DNA of 64,000 nt, from positions 1-64,000 of the forward strand of contig NZ_CANMKV010000010.1 in assembly GCF_947498635.1 (NCBI RefSeq), read 5' to 3'. The translations under genes were made by a program, and so were the position numbers. Below are positions 26,455-38,535 of this stretch, piece after piece; within the stretch, counting starts at the first letter, position 1; every line of letters begins with the position of its first letter. The notes under the pieces were generated by a model. The model was not told the origin of the DNA, made no database searches, and saw nothing but the letters and a program-made list of their open reading frames with translations. This stretch comes from an uncultured Microbulbifer sp. (GTDB lineage: Bacteria; Pseudomonadota; Gammaproteobacteria; Pseudomonadales; Cellvibrionaceae).

Positions 26455-26502
26455 GCATTCCTGCTTCTCTTTAAATATCTTACCGGGCAAGAGTAAGAGA
26501 AG

Positions 26503-26578
26503 TGGTGGGTGGTACAGGGGTCGAACCTGTGACCTACGGCTTGTAAGGCCGTCGCTCTCCCAACTGAGCTAACCACCC
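26503..26578 (-). tRNA. tRNA-Val (anticodon TAC), copy 2
   Basis: Identical to the copy at 25883-25958, with the CCA encoded. Confidence 0.96.
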
Positions 26579-26595
26579 CGTGTCAGGAGCTGCGT

Positions 26596-26623
26596 ATCTT
26601 AATGATATTCTTTGCTGCGTCAA
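26596..26623 (-). promoter_or_regulatory. Promoter of tRNA pair 2
   Basis: TTGACG, 16 bases, TAAGAT on the minus strand. The bases around the -35 box differ from copy 1, yet the box and its spacing are kept, which supports function. Confidence 0.7.
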
Positions 26624-26711
26624 CGCCTTTTTTGAATTTTTTTTTGTCTTTCAATGAGTTAAGGCATTTACGCAGGTGTAGTTGGGCGTGTCCGGCGGGA
26701 GGTGACACTGC

Positions 26712-26717
26712 TATAAT
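26712..26717 (+). promoter_or_regulatory. Candidate -10 box for ccmHI
   Basis: A TATAAT 25 bases before the ccmH start, which gives the separated ccmHI pair its own promoter. No clear -35 box is seen. Confidence 0.5.
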
Positions 26718-26741
26718 CGCGAAAATTTCCAGGGTATAAGC

Positions 26742-27281
26742 GTGGAACAAGCCGTGAAAGAAAAGCGTTGGCTGGGGCAATTTCTACTTGGACTTGGTGC
26801 GTTGTGCCTGTCTGTGGTCGTGCAGGCCGTAGTGGAGACGGAAAAGCTGTCCTCTCCAGAATTGGAAGCACGCTATCGGGTGCTGATTGAGGAAATGCGT
26901 TGTCCAAAATGCCAGAACCAAAACTTGGCTGGCTCGGATGCGTCAATTTCCGCAGACCTGCGCCGGGAGATCCGTCGCCTGCTGGAAGAGGGGTTTACGG
27001 ACCAAGAAATAGTCGACTACATGGTGGCCCGTTATGGGGACTTTGTACTCTATAGGCCCCCGGTACAGCGCAACACTTTGGCATTGTGGTTGGCCCCCGG
27101 CGTTTTTGCCTTGCTGGGTCTGTTGGCCCTTATTGTGATTGTGGTGCGCTCCCGCAGCGGGACCGGCGCCGGGCAGGACGATGCCAGTGGCGAGTTGACG
27201 GAAGATGAAAAGCATCGCCTGAAAAAACTCCTGGGCGATGACGGGGATGATTTGACTGAGCGTGGGAAGAAAAGCAAATGA
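26742..27281 (+). CDS. ccmH: Cytochrome c maturation protein CcmH
   Basis: A periplasm-facing thiol protein that works with CcmG to keep the apocytochrome CxxCH cysteines reduced for haem attachment. Its 179 residues contain the LRCPKCQNQ-type motif as MRCPKCQNQN with Cys54 and Cys57. An N-terminal signal/anchor (about 12-30), a three-helix domain and a C-terminal helix (about 113-135) follow the short CcmH/CcmL form. The GTG at 26742 is the chosen start. It overlaps ccmI by four bases and belongs functionally with ccmABCDEFG, which ends near 10.7 kb. Confidence 0.95.
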   Translation: MEQAVKEKRWLGQFLLGLGALCLSVVVQAVVETEKLSSPELEARYRVLIEEMRCPKCQNQNLAGSDASISADLRREIRRLLEEGFTDQEIVDYMVARYGDFVLYRPPVQRNTLALWLAPGVFALLGLLALIVIVVRSRSGTGAGQDDASGELTEDEKHRLKKLLGDDGDDLTERGKKSK

Positions 27282-28504
27282 CTGATATTTGGTTTGGTTT
27301 GGCGATCCTGCTGTTATTGCTGGCTCTTGTTTTTCTCTTGCCGGGCCTGCGGGCTGCGGGGGCACGCCGTGCGGGTGTAGATAAGCGCGCGGCATTGGCG
27401 GAGATTTATCGCGAGCGCTCCCGTGAGTTGCGTGCCGCAATGCAAAGTGGCGCTATCGATGAGCAGCAGTTTAACCAGCTTGAGGCGGAAATGACTCGTG
27501 AACTCCTCAGTGCCGAGACGGAAACCGCTGCTGCGGCTCCATCACGGCGCGGTGCAGGTCTGCTAATAAGCTTGGCTGTTTTGTTCCCAGCGATGGCGGT
27601 GGGCGCCTATGTTCTATCCGAGCGCCCTGCAGAGGTGTCTCTGTATCGCGAGATGATGGCCAGTCAGCAGGGGCAGACAGACCCGTCGAGTGAAGAGCGT
27701 ATCACCCAGCAACTGAAACAGCGTGCCGAGTCTCACCCAGAGGATTTGAGTAGTCGCTTCGTATTGGCGCAGAGGCTCCTGGTCAGTGGCGATATAGCCG
27801 GTGCCGTGGATGGCTATCGCTTTGTGTTGGAGCGTGAACCCGAGGCGGTGTCGGTCAAAGCCGAGCTGGCCCAGGCCCTGTTCTTTGCGGGTGGTTCCAA
27901 AATCACGGACGAGATTCGCACGCTGATCCATCAGGTACTAGAGGCTCAGCCCAACAACGGCACTGCTTTGGGTCTAGCAGGCATCGCCGCTTATGAAGAT
28001 AAAAATTATCGCCAGGCACGCGATCATTGGCAGGGTGCCCTGGTGCAATTAGCTCCGGGAACGGCCGCGGCCGAGGCTTTAGCGGCGGGGGTGGCCCGTG
28101 CAGAAAAGGCCCTGGCAGAGCGCGGTGAACCGGTCGTTGCCGAGACCGCAGTTGAGGTCCAGGAAGGGGCGCAGATTCGCATTGCGGTGAGTTTGAGTGG
28201 CAACGTTGCCGCGGATCCTTCGACTCCAGTCTTTATTTACGCTCGCAGTGCTGATAGCCCGATGCCTTTGGCGATTGTGCGATTGACTGCGGGACAGCTG
28301 CCGGCGGAGGTGGTGCTGGATGAATCACGGGCGATGATGCCGGGTCGTTCAATTTCTACGGTGGACTCTGTGCAGTTGGTTGCGCGTTTGGCTTTGCGCG
28401 GTGACGCGCGCCCCGCATCGGGCGACTGGCAGGGCACCATTAAAACTCTGCCCAAGTCGCGCTGGGGTGATCAGCAGTCCATCGTGATTGACCGGGAACT
28501 CTAG
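27278..28504 (+). CDS. ccmI: Cytochrome c maturation chaperone CcmI (CycH)
   Basis: CcmI holds the C-terminus of apocytochrome c and passes it to CcmF/H. The protein has 408 residues: two membrane helices (about 4-24 and 95-112) with a cytoplasmic heptad-like loop between, TPR-like repeats (about 150-260, including FVLAQRLLVSGDIAGAVDGY and ALGLAGIAAYEDKNYRQA), and a beta-rich periplasmic end (about 285-405). This order matches CcmI of Pseudomonas. Confidence 0.93.
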   Translation: MTDIWFGLAILLLLLALVFLLPGLRAAGARRAGVDKRAALAEIYRERSRELRAAMQSGAIDEQQFNQLEAEMTRELLSAETETAAAAPSRRGAGLLISLAVLFPAMAVGAYVLSERPAEVSLYREMMASQQGQTDPSSEERITQQLKQRAESHPEDLSSRFVLAQRLLVSGDIAGAVDGYRFVLEREPEAVSVKAELAQALFFAGGSKITDEIRTLIHQVLEAQPNNGTALGLAGIAAYEDKNYRQARDHWQGALVQLAPGTAAAEALAAGVARAEKALAERGEPVVAETAVEVQEGAQIRIAVSLSGNVAADPSTPVFIYARSADSPMPLAIVRLTAGQLPAEVVLDESRAMMPGRSISTVDSVQLVARLALRGDARPASGDWQGTIKTLPKSRWGDQQSIVIDREL

Positions 28505-28843
28505 GCTTTTAGGTAAATACAAACCGCGCCGTTCAGGGCCAATATTCTAAAGGATATGGTGCCCTGAGAACTATTTTACGCGTTGGTGGTCACAGGCGCG
28601 CGCGGCAAAAATAGAGGTTTTTCTTTTCCCTGCCGCTGGCGATTTCATACAGCTTGAGATGTTGGCATTGGGTACCAGTTGCGGCGGTTGTGCGATCTTG
28701 ACTTGACCATCGGCCATTCCGGCCGATAATCCGCCTGCAACGATACTGTGAAGAATCGCGCTGAAAGCCCTGGTGGCGCCATGTACAATTGAGCGTTTGG
28801 TGATCGGGCCGGCAAAGATAAAAAATACCGAGTTTAAGAATAC
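28505..28843. other. Intergenic region ccmI / smc
   Basis: About 340 bases. An inverted repeat GTTCAGGGC/GCCCTGAGAAC at 28531-28571, partly T-rich after it, probably ends ccmHI. The rest should contain the smc promoter, not recognised. Confidence 0.5.
28531..28577 (+). terminator. Probable terminator of ccmHI
   Basis: GTTCAGGGC pairs with GCCCTGAGAAC (one bulged base); an inner ATAT/ATAT pairing extends the stem. TATTTT follows. Confidence 0.5.
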
Positions 28844-31800
28844 ATGCGTCTGAAGTGCATCAAGCTTGCGGGTTTCAAGTCCTTTGTTGACCCCACCACT
28901 GTTTATTTCCCGACAAACCTCAACTCGGTGGTTGGTCCCAACGGGTGCGGCAAATCCAATACGATTGATGCCGTGCGCTGGGTGATGGGGGAGTCGTCGG
29001 CAAAAAACCTGCGCGGCGATTCGATGACCGATGTGATATTTAATGGCTCCAGCGGGCGCAAACCCGTTGGCCAGGCCTCTATTGAATTGGTATTCGATAA
29101 TTCTGCCGGAAAATTAACCGGCGCTTATGCCGCTTTCACCGAGGTCTCTGTGAAGCGCAAAGTGACCCGCGAAGGGCAGAACAATTACTACCTTAATGGA
29201 GAGAAGTGCCGGCGCCGCGATGTGACCGACCTGTTCCTTGGAACTGGCCTCGGACCGCGCAGCTACGCGATTATCGAACAGGGCATGATCTCAAAGTTGA
29301 TTGAGGCCAAGCCAGAAGAGCTCAGGGTTTTTATCGAAGAAGCCGCCGGTATTTCCAAATACAAGGAGCGTCGTCGCGATACAGAAAATCGCATGCGTCG
29401 GACTTCGGAAAACCTGGAGCGACTCACCGATATTCGCGATGAGCTGGAACGACAATTGTCGCGTTTGGAGCGTCAATCTGCCGCAGCCGAGAAATACAGT
29501 CGGTTTAAAGGAGAAGAGCGCAGTCACAAAGCAAATCTGCAGGCGCTGAAATACCGCGATCTCAATGAAAAATCCTCCGCCAAGCAGCAACAGATCGGCG
29601 AGCTGGAGCTGACTGTGGAGGAGCTGGTAACCCGGCAGGTGAATTGCGATACGGGCATTGAGCAAAAACGCGTGGGCTATCACGAGTTGTCCGACAGTTT
29701 TAATGAGGTACAGGGGCGCTTCTATGCTGTGGGCGCGGATATCGCCCGCCTCGAACAGAGCATTGCTCACGCTCGCGAGCGCTCGACCCGCCTGCAATCA
29801 GACCTGGGACAGACGGAACAGGAATTCCGCGAGGCGGAAACCAACCTGGAGGTGGATCGCGAGAAAGCCGCCCAGTTTGAGGAAGAGCTGGAAATTATCG
29901 TGCCGGATCTTGAGATGGTGCTCGCTGCGGAGGAAGACTCCGCCAGTGGTCTGCTCGAAGCCGAGGAGCAGATGCGCAACTGGCAAAACGAGTGGGATCA
30001 GTTTAACCAGGGGGCCTCCGGCTCGCGCCAAATGGCGGAGGTACAGCAGTCGCGTATCCAGCACCTGGAAACCTCTGGGCAGAGACTGCTAGAACGAATT
30101 AACAAGCTTGTCGCAGAGCAATCTGGCCTACAGGTCTCCGAAGATGATGAGGAAACCCTGCAATTAAATGAGCAACTCGCCGAACTGGAAATGCAGGTGC
30201 AGGAGCGCCGCGAAGAAACTGCTGAGCGTGGTGAATCTCTGCAAGAGCGGCGCAGTCGAGAGCGGGAACTGGCTAGCGAGCTGGACCAGCTGCGCCTTCA
30301 GTTACAAACCAGCCGGGGCCGCCAGGCATCCCTTGAGGCACTGCAGCAGGCCGCGTTGGGGCAGGGCAAAGCCGTAGAGAATTGGCTGCAGCAACAGTCG
30401 CTGGCCGATAGGCCCCGACTCGCCGACCAGATCCAGGCGGAAGCCGGCTGGGAGACTGCCGTGGAAACGGTACTGGGCCAGCAGTTGCAGGCGGTTTGTA
30501 TCGAGCAGTTGGAAAATTTGGCCGAGGGTTTGGATCAACTGCAAAGTGGTCAGGCGATCTTTATCGATGGCAGTGCCGTAAACCCCACGGCTGTCGGACA
30601 GCTGCCATCTTTGACCCGTGTGGTGCAGGGGCCGGCATCTCTCACCGGCCTGCTCGCCGGCATTTACACAACGGAAACTCTCAATGAGGCTCTGACACAG
30701 CGCAGTGCTCTGCAGCCCCATGAGTCCATAGTGACTCGTGACGGACTCTGGCTCGGCCCCAACTGGCTGCGGGTGAGTCGCGCCAGCGACGCGGAGTCCG
30801 GCGTCTTGGCTCGCAAGCAGGAGCTGGAAATCCTGGAGAGAGAGATCTCCCTGTGTGAAGAACAGATAGAGCAGGGTACCGAGCAGCGTGAGACACTGCG
30901 CAATCAGGTCACTGACCTGGAGCGCGCGATTGAGCAGGCGCGCAATGATTCCGAACAACTCGCTCGCCGCGAAGCTGAAATGCGCAGCCAACTCTCTGCC
31001 CGCCGCGCTCGCGCCGAGCAGATGAGTGAGCGTCGCCATCGGATTGAGCAGGAAATTGCCGAGGTGCGCGAGCAGCAGGAACTTGAAGGCGAGTCTCTTT
31101 CGGAGGCGCGCCTGATGCTGCAAGAAGCTGTTGAAGCCATGAGCGATGATACCGATCGCCGTGAAACGCTTATGGCGCGGCGCGAAGAATTGCGCGAGGC
31201 CCTGGATGCCGCGCGGCTGCGTGCCCGCGAAGACAAGGATCGCGCCCACGAACTGGCTATGCGCGAGCAGTCGGTGCGCACTCAAATGGTTTCCCTGGAG
31301 CGCACCCTACAGGTGATGAGTGAGCAGCTTGAGCGCCTGCGCACCCGCCGTACACAGCTGCAGGAGCAGATGGCCGAAACCCAGGATCCCTCCCAGGATT
31401 TCCAGATGGAGCTGGAGGAAAAACTGGGTGAGCGTATCGAGGTGGAAACAGAGCTGGTCGAGGCGCGTAAAAAACTTGAAGAGGTGGAAACCGGCCTGCG
31501 TGAGCAGGAGCAGGAGCGACACAAAGTGGAGGCGGCCCTGCAGGGGGTGCGTGTCCAGTTGGAGCAGGAGCGCCTCTCCGCACAGACGCTCGATGTGCAG
31601 CGCAACGGTCTGGTGGAGCAGCTGCGCGAGAGTGACCACGATGTGGACCAACTACTCGAGCAACTTCCGCGGGATCTGAGCATCGCCCAGGTACAGGAAG
31701 ATCTGGAGCTGGTCGCCGCACGTATCTCTCGCCTGGGGCCGATCAACCTCGCGGCCATTGATGAATACAAACAGGAGTCTGAGCGCAAAAACTACTTAGA

Positions 31801-32347
31801 CCGCCAGCATGGCGATCTGATGGAGGCGCTGGAGACTCTGGAAAATGCAATTAAGAAAATCGACAAAGAGACGAGAAGCCGCTTTAAAGAGACCTTCGAT
31901 CAGGTCAATGCGGGTTTGCAGGAGCTCTTCCCGAAAGTCTTCGGGGGCGGTAATGCCTACTTGGAGCTAACGGGTGAAGACCTGCTCGATACTGGTATCG
32001 CGATCATGGCGCGCCCGCCGGGTAAGCGCAATAGCACGATTCACCTGCTTTCCGGTGGGGAAAAAGCGCTGACCGCGATTGCCCTGGTATTTTCGATTTT
32101 CCGCTTGAATCCAGCACCTTTCTGTATGCTGGACGAGGTGGATGCTCCTCTCGATGACGCTAACGTAGGTCGCTACGCACGAATGGTTAAAGAAATGTCA
32201 GAACATGTTCAGTTCATCTATATTACTCACAACAAGATTGCAATGGAGATGGCGGATCAGCTGTTGGGTGTAACCATGCATGAGCCGGGTGTATCTCGCC
32301 TGGTGTCGGTCAATGTGGAAGAAGCTGCAGAGCTGGCTTCTGCATAA
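28844..32347 (+). CDS. smc: Chromosome segregation ATPase SMC
   Basis: An SMC protein of 1167 residues that compacts and separates chromosomes as a dimer with ScpA/ScpB. The N-terminal ATPase head has Walker A GPNGCGKSN (residues 31-39) and GPRSYAIIEQGMIS. Two long coiled-coil arms (about 170-500 and 660-1000) flank the hinge (about 505-640). The C-terminal head has LSGGEKALTAIAL (signature) and MLDEVDAPLDDANV (Walker B). It leads the order smc-zipA-ligA, as in Pseudomonas. Confidence 0.97.
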   Translation: MRLKCIKLAGFKSFVDPTTVYFPTNLNSVVGPNGCGKSNTIDAVRWVMGESSAKNLRGDSMTDVIFNGSSGRKPVGQASIELVFDNSAGKLTGAYAAFTEVSVKRKVTREGQNNYYLNGEKCRRRDVTDLFLGTGLGPRSYAIIEQGMISKLIEAKPEELRVFIEEAAGISKYKERRRDTENRMRRTSENLERLTDIRDELERQLSRLERQSAAAEKYSRFKGEERSHKANLQALKYRDLNEKSSAKQQQIGELELTVEELVTRQVNCDTGIEQKRVGYHELSDSFNEVQGRFYAVGADIARLEQSIAHARERSTRLQSDLGQTEQEFREAETNLEVDREKAAQFEEELEIIVPDLEMVLAAEEDSASGLLEAEEQMRNWQNEWDQFNQGASGSRQMAEVQQSRIQHLETSGQRLLERINKLVAEQSGLQVSEDDEETLQLNEQLAELEMQVQERREETAERGESLQERRSRERELASELDQLRLQLQTSRGRQASLEALQQAALGQGKAVENWLQQQSLADRPRLADQIQAEAGWETAVETVLGQQLQAVCIEQLENLAEGLDQLQSGQAIFIDGSAVNPTAVGQLPSLTRVVQGPASLTGLLAGIYTTETLNEALTQRSALQPHESIVTRDGLWLGPNWLRVSRASDAESGVLARKQELEILEREISLCEEQIEQGTEQRETLRNQVTDLERAIEQARNDSEQLARREAEMRSQLSARRARAEQMSERRHRIEQEIAEVREQQELEGESLSEARLMLQEAVEAMSDDTDRRETLMARREELREALDAARLRAREDKDRAHELAMREQSVRTQMVSLERTLQVMSEQLERLRTRRTQLQEQMAETQDPSQDFQMELEEKLGERIEVETELVEARKKLEEVETGLREQEQERHKVEAALQGVRVQLEQERLSAQTLDVQRNGLVEQLRESDHDVDQLLEQLPRDLSIAQVQEDLELVAARISRLGPINLAAIDEYKQESERKNYLDRQHGDLMEALETLENAIKKIDKETRSRFKETFDQVNAGLQELFPKVFGGGNAYLELTGEDLLDTGIAIMARPPGKRNSTIHLLSGGEKALTAIALVFSIFRLNPAPFCMLDEVDAPLDDANVGRYARMVKEMSEHVQFIYITHNKIAMEMADQLLGVTMHEPGVSRLVSVNVEEAAELASA

Positions 32348-32370
32348 GGCGTAAAAGGAGGGGCGCTTAA

Positions 32371-33399
32371 ATGGATAACTGGCTGGTTACAATCCTCGTT
32401 GTGGTGCTGCTTGTAGTGGTGCTCGATGGCATACGCCGCGCAATCTTGCGGCAGAAAGCTGCAGTGAAGGTATCCCGGAATCTATCCAAGGCTATGCAAT
32501 CCGATATCGGGGCCGATGCGGACCCCCTTATCCGGGAGCCGAAGCACTCGCCCGAGGTGAGTGAGAGTAGCGACGATTTTGAAGAGGAGCCCAAACCACG
32601 GGCGGCAACCAGTGAGTTGCCGGGGCAGGTGCGGGTTGTGCAGCGGCGTGCCCTGGAGGATGCGCTGCATGTGAATCGCCAGGTACAGGAGAGTTTTATT
32701 TCCTCGCGCAAACCTCTGGCCGGAAGTGCGCCGCAGCGCAGTGCACAGGAACAGGGGATGCTGGATCTGGATGATCAGGTGCCCACCCTGATGGATTCTG
32801 TAGGCGAGGAGTCTCGCTTTGAGCCCGAGCTGAATGAGTCCCAAAGCCTCGATGTGTTCGGAGCGGAGCACGCTGTACAGAGTGAGGAGCCTGAGTACTT
32901 TCGCGAGTCCGCTGCACAGGTATCCCCTGGCGCAGGCCCCTCAGCAGAAAAAATGCCGGTGCGCGATGAGGTGCTGGTGATAAATGTTATGGCCCCCGAG
33001 GGAGATTTTTTCGAAGGCAATGACCTTCTTCGGGTGATGGTGGCCTCGGGCATGCGCTTTGGTGAGATGAATATCTTCCACTATCACGAGGGTGGCGGTG
33101 CCGATGGTGCGGTAATTTTCAGCCTGGCGAACATTGTTGTGCCGGGGGTTTTCGATCTCGCACAAATGGAGGAGTTTGCCACTCCGGGGGTCAGCCTATT
33201 CCTGGCGCTGCCAGTTGAGGGTGAGGCGATACAAGCTTTCGATCAGTTGCTCTCCACCGCTTACAAAATTTCCGAACTGCTCGGTGGTGAGCTAAAGGAT
33301 GAAAATCGTAGTGTTTTTACGGCACAGACTGCCGAGCACTACCGTCAGCGCGTGGTGGAATACCAGCGCCGCCGTGCCCTGAGCCAGGCGCAAAGCTGA
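32371..33399 (+). CDS. zipA: Cell division protein ZipA
   Basis: ZipA tethers FtsZ to the inner membrane. The 342 residues show an N-terminal helix (about 4-24), a basic stretch, a long acidic and proline-containing linker (about 50-190), and the C-terminal FtsZ-binding domain (about 200-335) with VLVINVMAPEGDFFEGNDLL, FHYHEGG and FSLANIVVPGVFDL. It starts 23 bases after smc, so the two are probably co-transcribed. Confidence 0.94.
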   Translation: MDNWLVTILVVVLLVVVLDGIRRAILRQKAAVKVSRNLSKAMQSDIGADADPLIREPKHSPEVSESSDDFEEEPKPRAATSELPGQVRVVQRRALEDALHVNRQVQESFISSRKPLAGSAPQRSAQEQGMLDLDDQVPTLMDSVGEESRFEPELNESQSLDVFGAEHAVQSEEPEYFRESAAQVSPGAGPSAEKMPVRDEVLVINVMAPEGDFFEGNDLLRVMVASGMRFGEMNIFHYHEGGGADGAVIFSLANIVVPGVFDLAQMEEFATPGVSLFLALPVEGEAIQAFDQLLSTAYKISELLGGELKDENRSVFTAQTAEHYRQRVVEYQRRRALSQAQS

Positions 33400-33426
33400 C
33401 AGTCCTGATATTTGCAGCAACGTAAT

Positions 33427-33481
33427 AGCGGCCCCAGGCCGCGGTTGAGCCCGAGGGGGCTTTCCGCGAGCTGGGGCCGCT
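33427..33481 (+). promoter_or_regulatory. Long GC-rich hairpin between zipA and ligA
   Basis: AGCGGCCCCAG and CTGGGGCCGCT pair perfectly (11 bp), with an inner CCGCGG/CCGCG pairing. TGTTGCATCTG follows rather than a T run, so it may be an attenuator or an mRNA-stability element. Confidence 0.5.
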
Positions 33482-33492
33482 GTTGCATCTGA

Positions 33493-35580
<2,088 letters not shown>

Positions 35581-35591
35581 TCTCAGGTCCG

Positions 35592-35618
35592 CGGGCACTG
35601 TGAGGTGGTGCCCGTTTT
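35592..35618 (+). terminator. Terminator after ligA
   Basis: CGGGCAC and GTGCCCG pair around a 9-base loop, followed by TTTT; 12 bases past the stop codon. Confidence 0.7.
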
Positions 35619-35792
35619 AGCCGTTAAACCCCGCAATAAAATTATGGGTAAAGCGCTGAATTTCCATGCAATGTCGGTGATCGCCCGTGGAGTTATGGCT
35701 TTCTGTCTGCTTCGCCGTTAAAGTGCATCTCCTAGATCTTTTTTGCCCTGGGTACCTGATGTCCGGCGGCGCTGCGGTAAGGAATGGAATTA

Positions 35793-36227
35793 ATGCTTCA
35801 GGGCGATCAGGAATCCATAGTCTACGGTTGTATCAAAGACAGCAACAGCCTCGCCGGAGGCAGTGAACGCCGTCGAATAAACCGCAATGCGGTGCTCGCC
35901 CTGCCCAGTGCCGACGAGTGGCCTTTTCTCTGTCGCGACATGTTTTCCATTCCGACCATCAAGATGAAACAGTCCCAGTACCAAACCGATGTTATTCATT
36001 TTGGCGCATCCTATCGGGCGGTAGAGTACGAATGGGATATGTGGATTCAGAAATTTGAAGAGTTGCTGAAAAGCATGTACTGGGTCTCCGCCACGGTGCA
36101 CTTAGAGACCGAGCTTTCCGGTTTGCACTCCTTCAGCTGGGAAGCAGCCGGCCTCTATCACGAACCGGGTAGCGGCGATATGCAGGTGCGCTGTGAGTGG
36201 ACCCAGGAGGGCCGGGTGAGTGTCTGA
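35793..36227 (+). CDS. Conserved hypothetical protein downstream of ligA
   Basis: A 144-residue soluble protein without a signal peptide. Notable stretches are ESIVYGCIKD, PSADEWPFLCRDMFSIP, HFGASYRAVEYEWDMWIQKFEELLKSMYWVSA and the C-terminal EVAGLYH-like SWEAAGLYH. Pseudomonas genomes carry a hypothetical gene in the same place after ligA, and I think this is its counterpart; the function is unknown. The start at 35793 is chosen because AAGGA lies at the correct distance; an ATG at 35784 is too close to it. Confidence 0.7.
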   Translation: MLQGDQESIVYGCIKDSNSLAGGSERRRINRNAVLALPSADEWPFLCRDMFSIPTIKMKQSQYQTDVIHFGASYRAVEYEWDMWIQKFEELLKSMYWVSATVHLETELSGLHSFSWEAAGLYHEPGSGDMQVRCEWTQEGRVSV

Positions 36228-36514
36228 CGGCACGGTCTCCCGCCCATAAAGTACCTAAATATCCCCGCAGCTTTTCCATCCCCCCATCCACCTCCCTTAC
36301 TCGTTCCTGCCCGTTGGTATTTCTGGAGGCGTCAGTCACAGATTTCAGGGCTGAACTACCATTCGGCAACTATATTCCCTGGAAACCCCTTTCAGTGGGA
36401 ACTTGGTCTGGTAAAGTGCTGTTTGCCTCCCCGCCACAGAATGTGGGGTTGGTTGGCTGTTCAGCCAGATGATAAGAATTGGCACCACGGGTGCCCTATC
36501 AGGAAGGAATGATT

Positions 36515-36961
36515 ATGATCAAAGTAAACTCACTACTTTTCGCCAGCGCCCTGATGCTGTCTCCGCTGCTGCACGCTGCAGAGCACGATAGTAAGGCTGA
36601 CGCTGTAAATAAGGCCCAGCAGGAAACCAAGCTGTACATTATTTCCCCAAAAGATGGTGAAAAGGTGCCGCAGACCTTTACCGTGAAGTTTGGCCTGTCT
36701 GGCATGGGGATAGCTCCTGCGGGCGTAGAACGCGAGAATACCGGGCATCATCACTTGTTGATTGATGTGGACAAAATGCCGGACCTGAGTAAACCCCTGC
36801 CTGCGACTAAAAATATTATTCACTTCGGTGGTGGTCAGACCCAAACTCAAGTGACTTTGCCGCCCGGTAAGCATACGTTGCAATTGGTGCTCGGCAACTA
36901 TATGCATGTGCCGCACGAAAATCCGATAGTGTCGAAAAAAATCACCGTTGAAGTCGAATAG
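36515..36961 (+). CDS. DUF4399 periplasmic protein
   Basis: A 148-residue exported protein. The signal peptide (residues 1-21, ending LLHA) is followed by a beta-sandwich domain with PKDGEKVPQTFTVKFGLSGMG, ENTGHHHLLID and IHFGGGQTQTQVTLPPGKHTL. The clustered His residues suggest metal binding. The family's function is unknown. ATG 36515 has AGGAAGGA six bases upstream; 36509 is too close. Confidence 0.85.
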   Translation: MIKVNSLLFASALMLSPLLHAAEHDSKADAVNKAQQETKLYIISPKDGEKVPQTFTVKFGLSGMGIAPAGVERENTGHHHLLIDVDKMPDLSKPLPATKNIIHFGGGQTQTQVTLPPGKHTLQLVLGNYMHVPHENPIVSKKITVEVE

Positions 36962-37019
36962 TTTCCGACACATTCCACACTTCTAAATGGTGCACAGGGG
37001 TGCACCCTAAGAGACACAA

Positions 37020-38408
<1,389 letters not shown>

Positions 38409-38415
38409 CCCAAAT

Positions 38416-38535
38416 TCAGGCAAAGATCGCAACGCCCAGCATGATCAGGGTAATTATTGCTGTCATGAACATCATCCCGCGGAATAGGCGCAGCAGGGTG
38501 GCCTGATCCTCAGGTTCCAGCATTCTTCTGGGCAT
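38416..38535 (-). CDS. 39-residue membrane peptide, not previously visible by length cut-offs
   Basis: The minus strand has ATG at 38535 preceded by a perfect AGGAGG five bases upstream (38541-38546). The 39 codons encode a charged start (MPRRMLEPEDQATLLRLFRG) and one hydrophobic helix (MMFMTAIITLIMLGVAIFA). A strong ribosome site together with a balanced amphipathic start and a clean helix make this a good small-protein candidate. It converges with fumC, seven bases from its stop codon. I do not recognise a family. Confidence 0.65.
   Translation of the reverse strand: MPRRMLEPEDQATLLRLFRGMMFMTAIITLIMLGVAIFA

Larger units (their letters stand above)
26333..26609 (-). repeat. tRNA-Val/Asp repeat unit, copy 2
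   Basis: Second copy of the block at 25713-25989, offset by exactly 620 bases. Confidence 0.93.

Noticed and set aside
25713..26609. Duplicated block read as a mobile element with direct repeats
   Set aside because: The repeats are tRNA units with promoter and terminator; no integrase or transposase lies between them.
29291..31788. Several long minus-strand frames opposite smc
   Set aside because: They are mirror images of the GC-biased coiled-coil codons of smc, with Leu/Ser/Arg-rich text and no domains.
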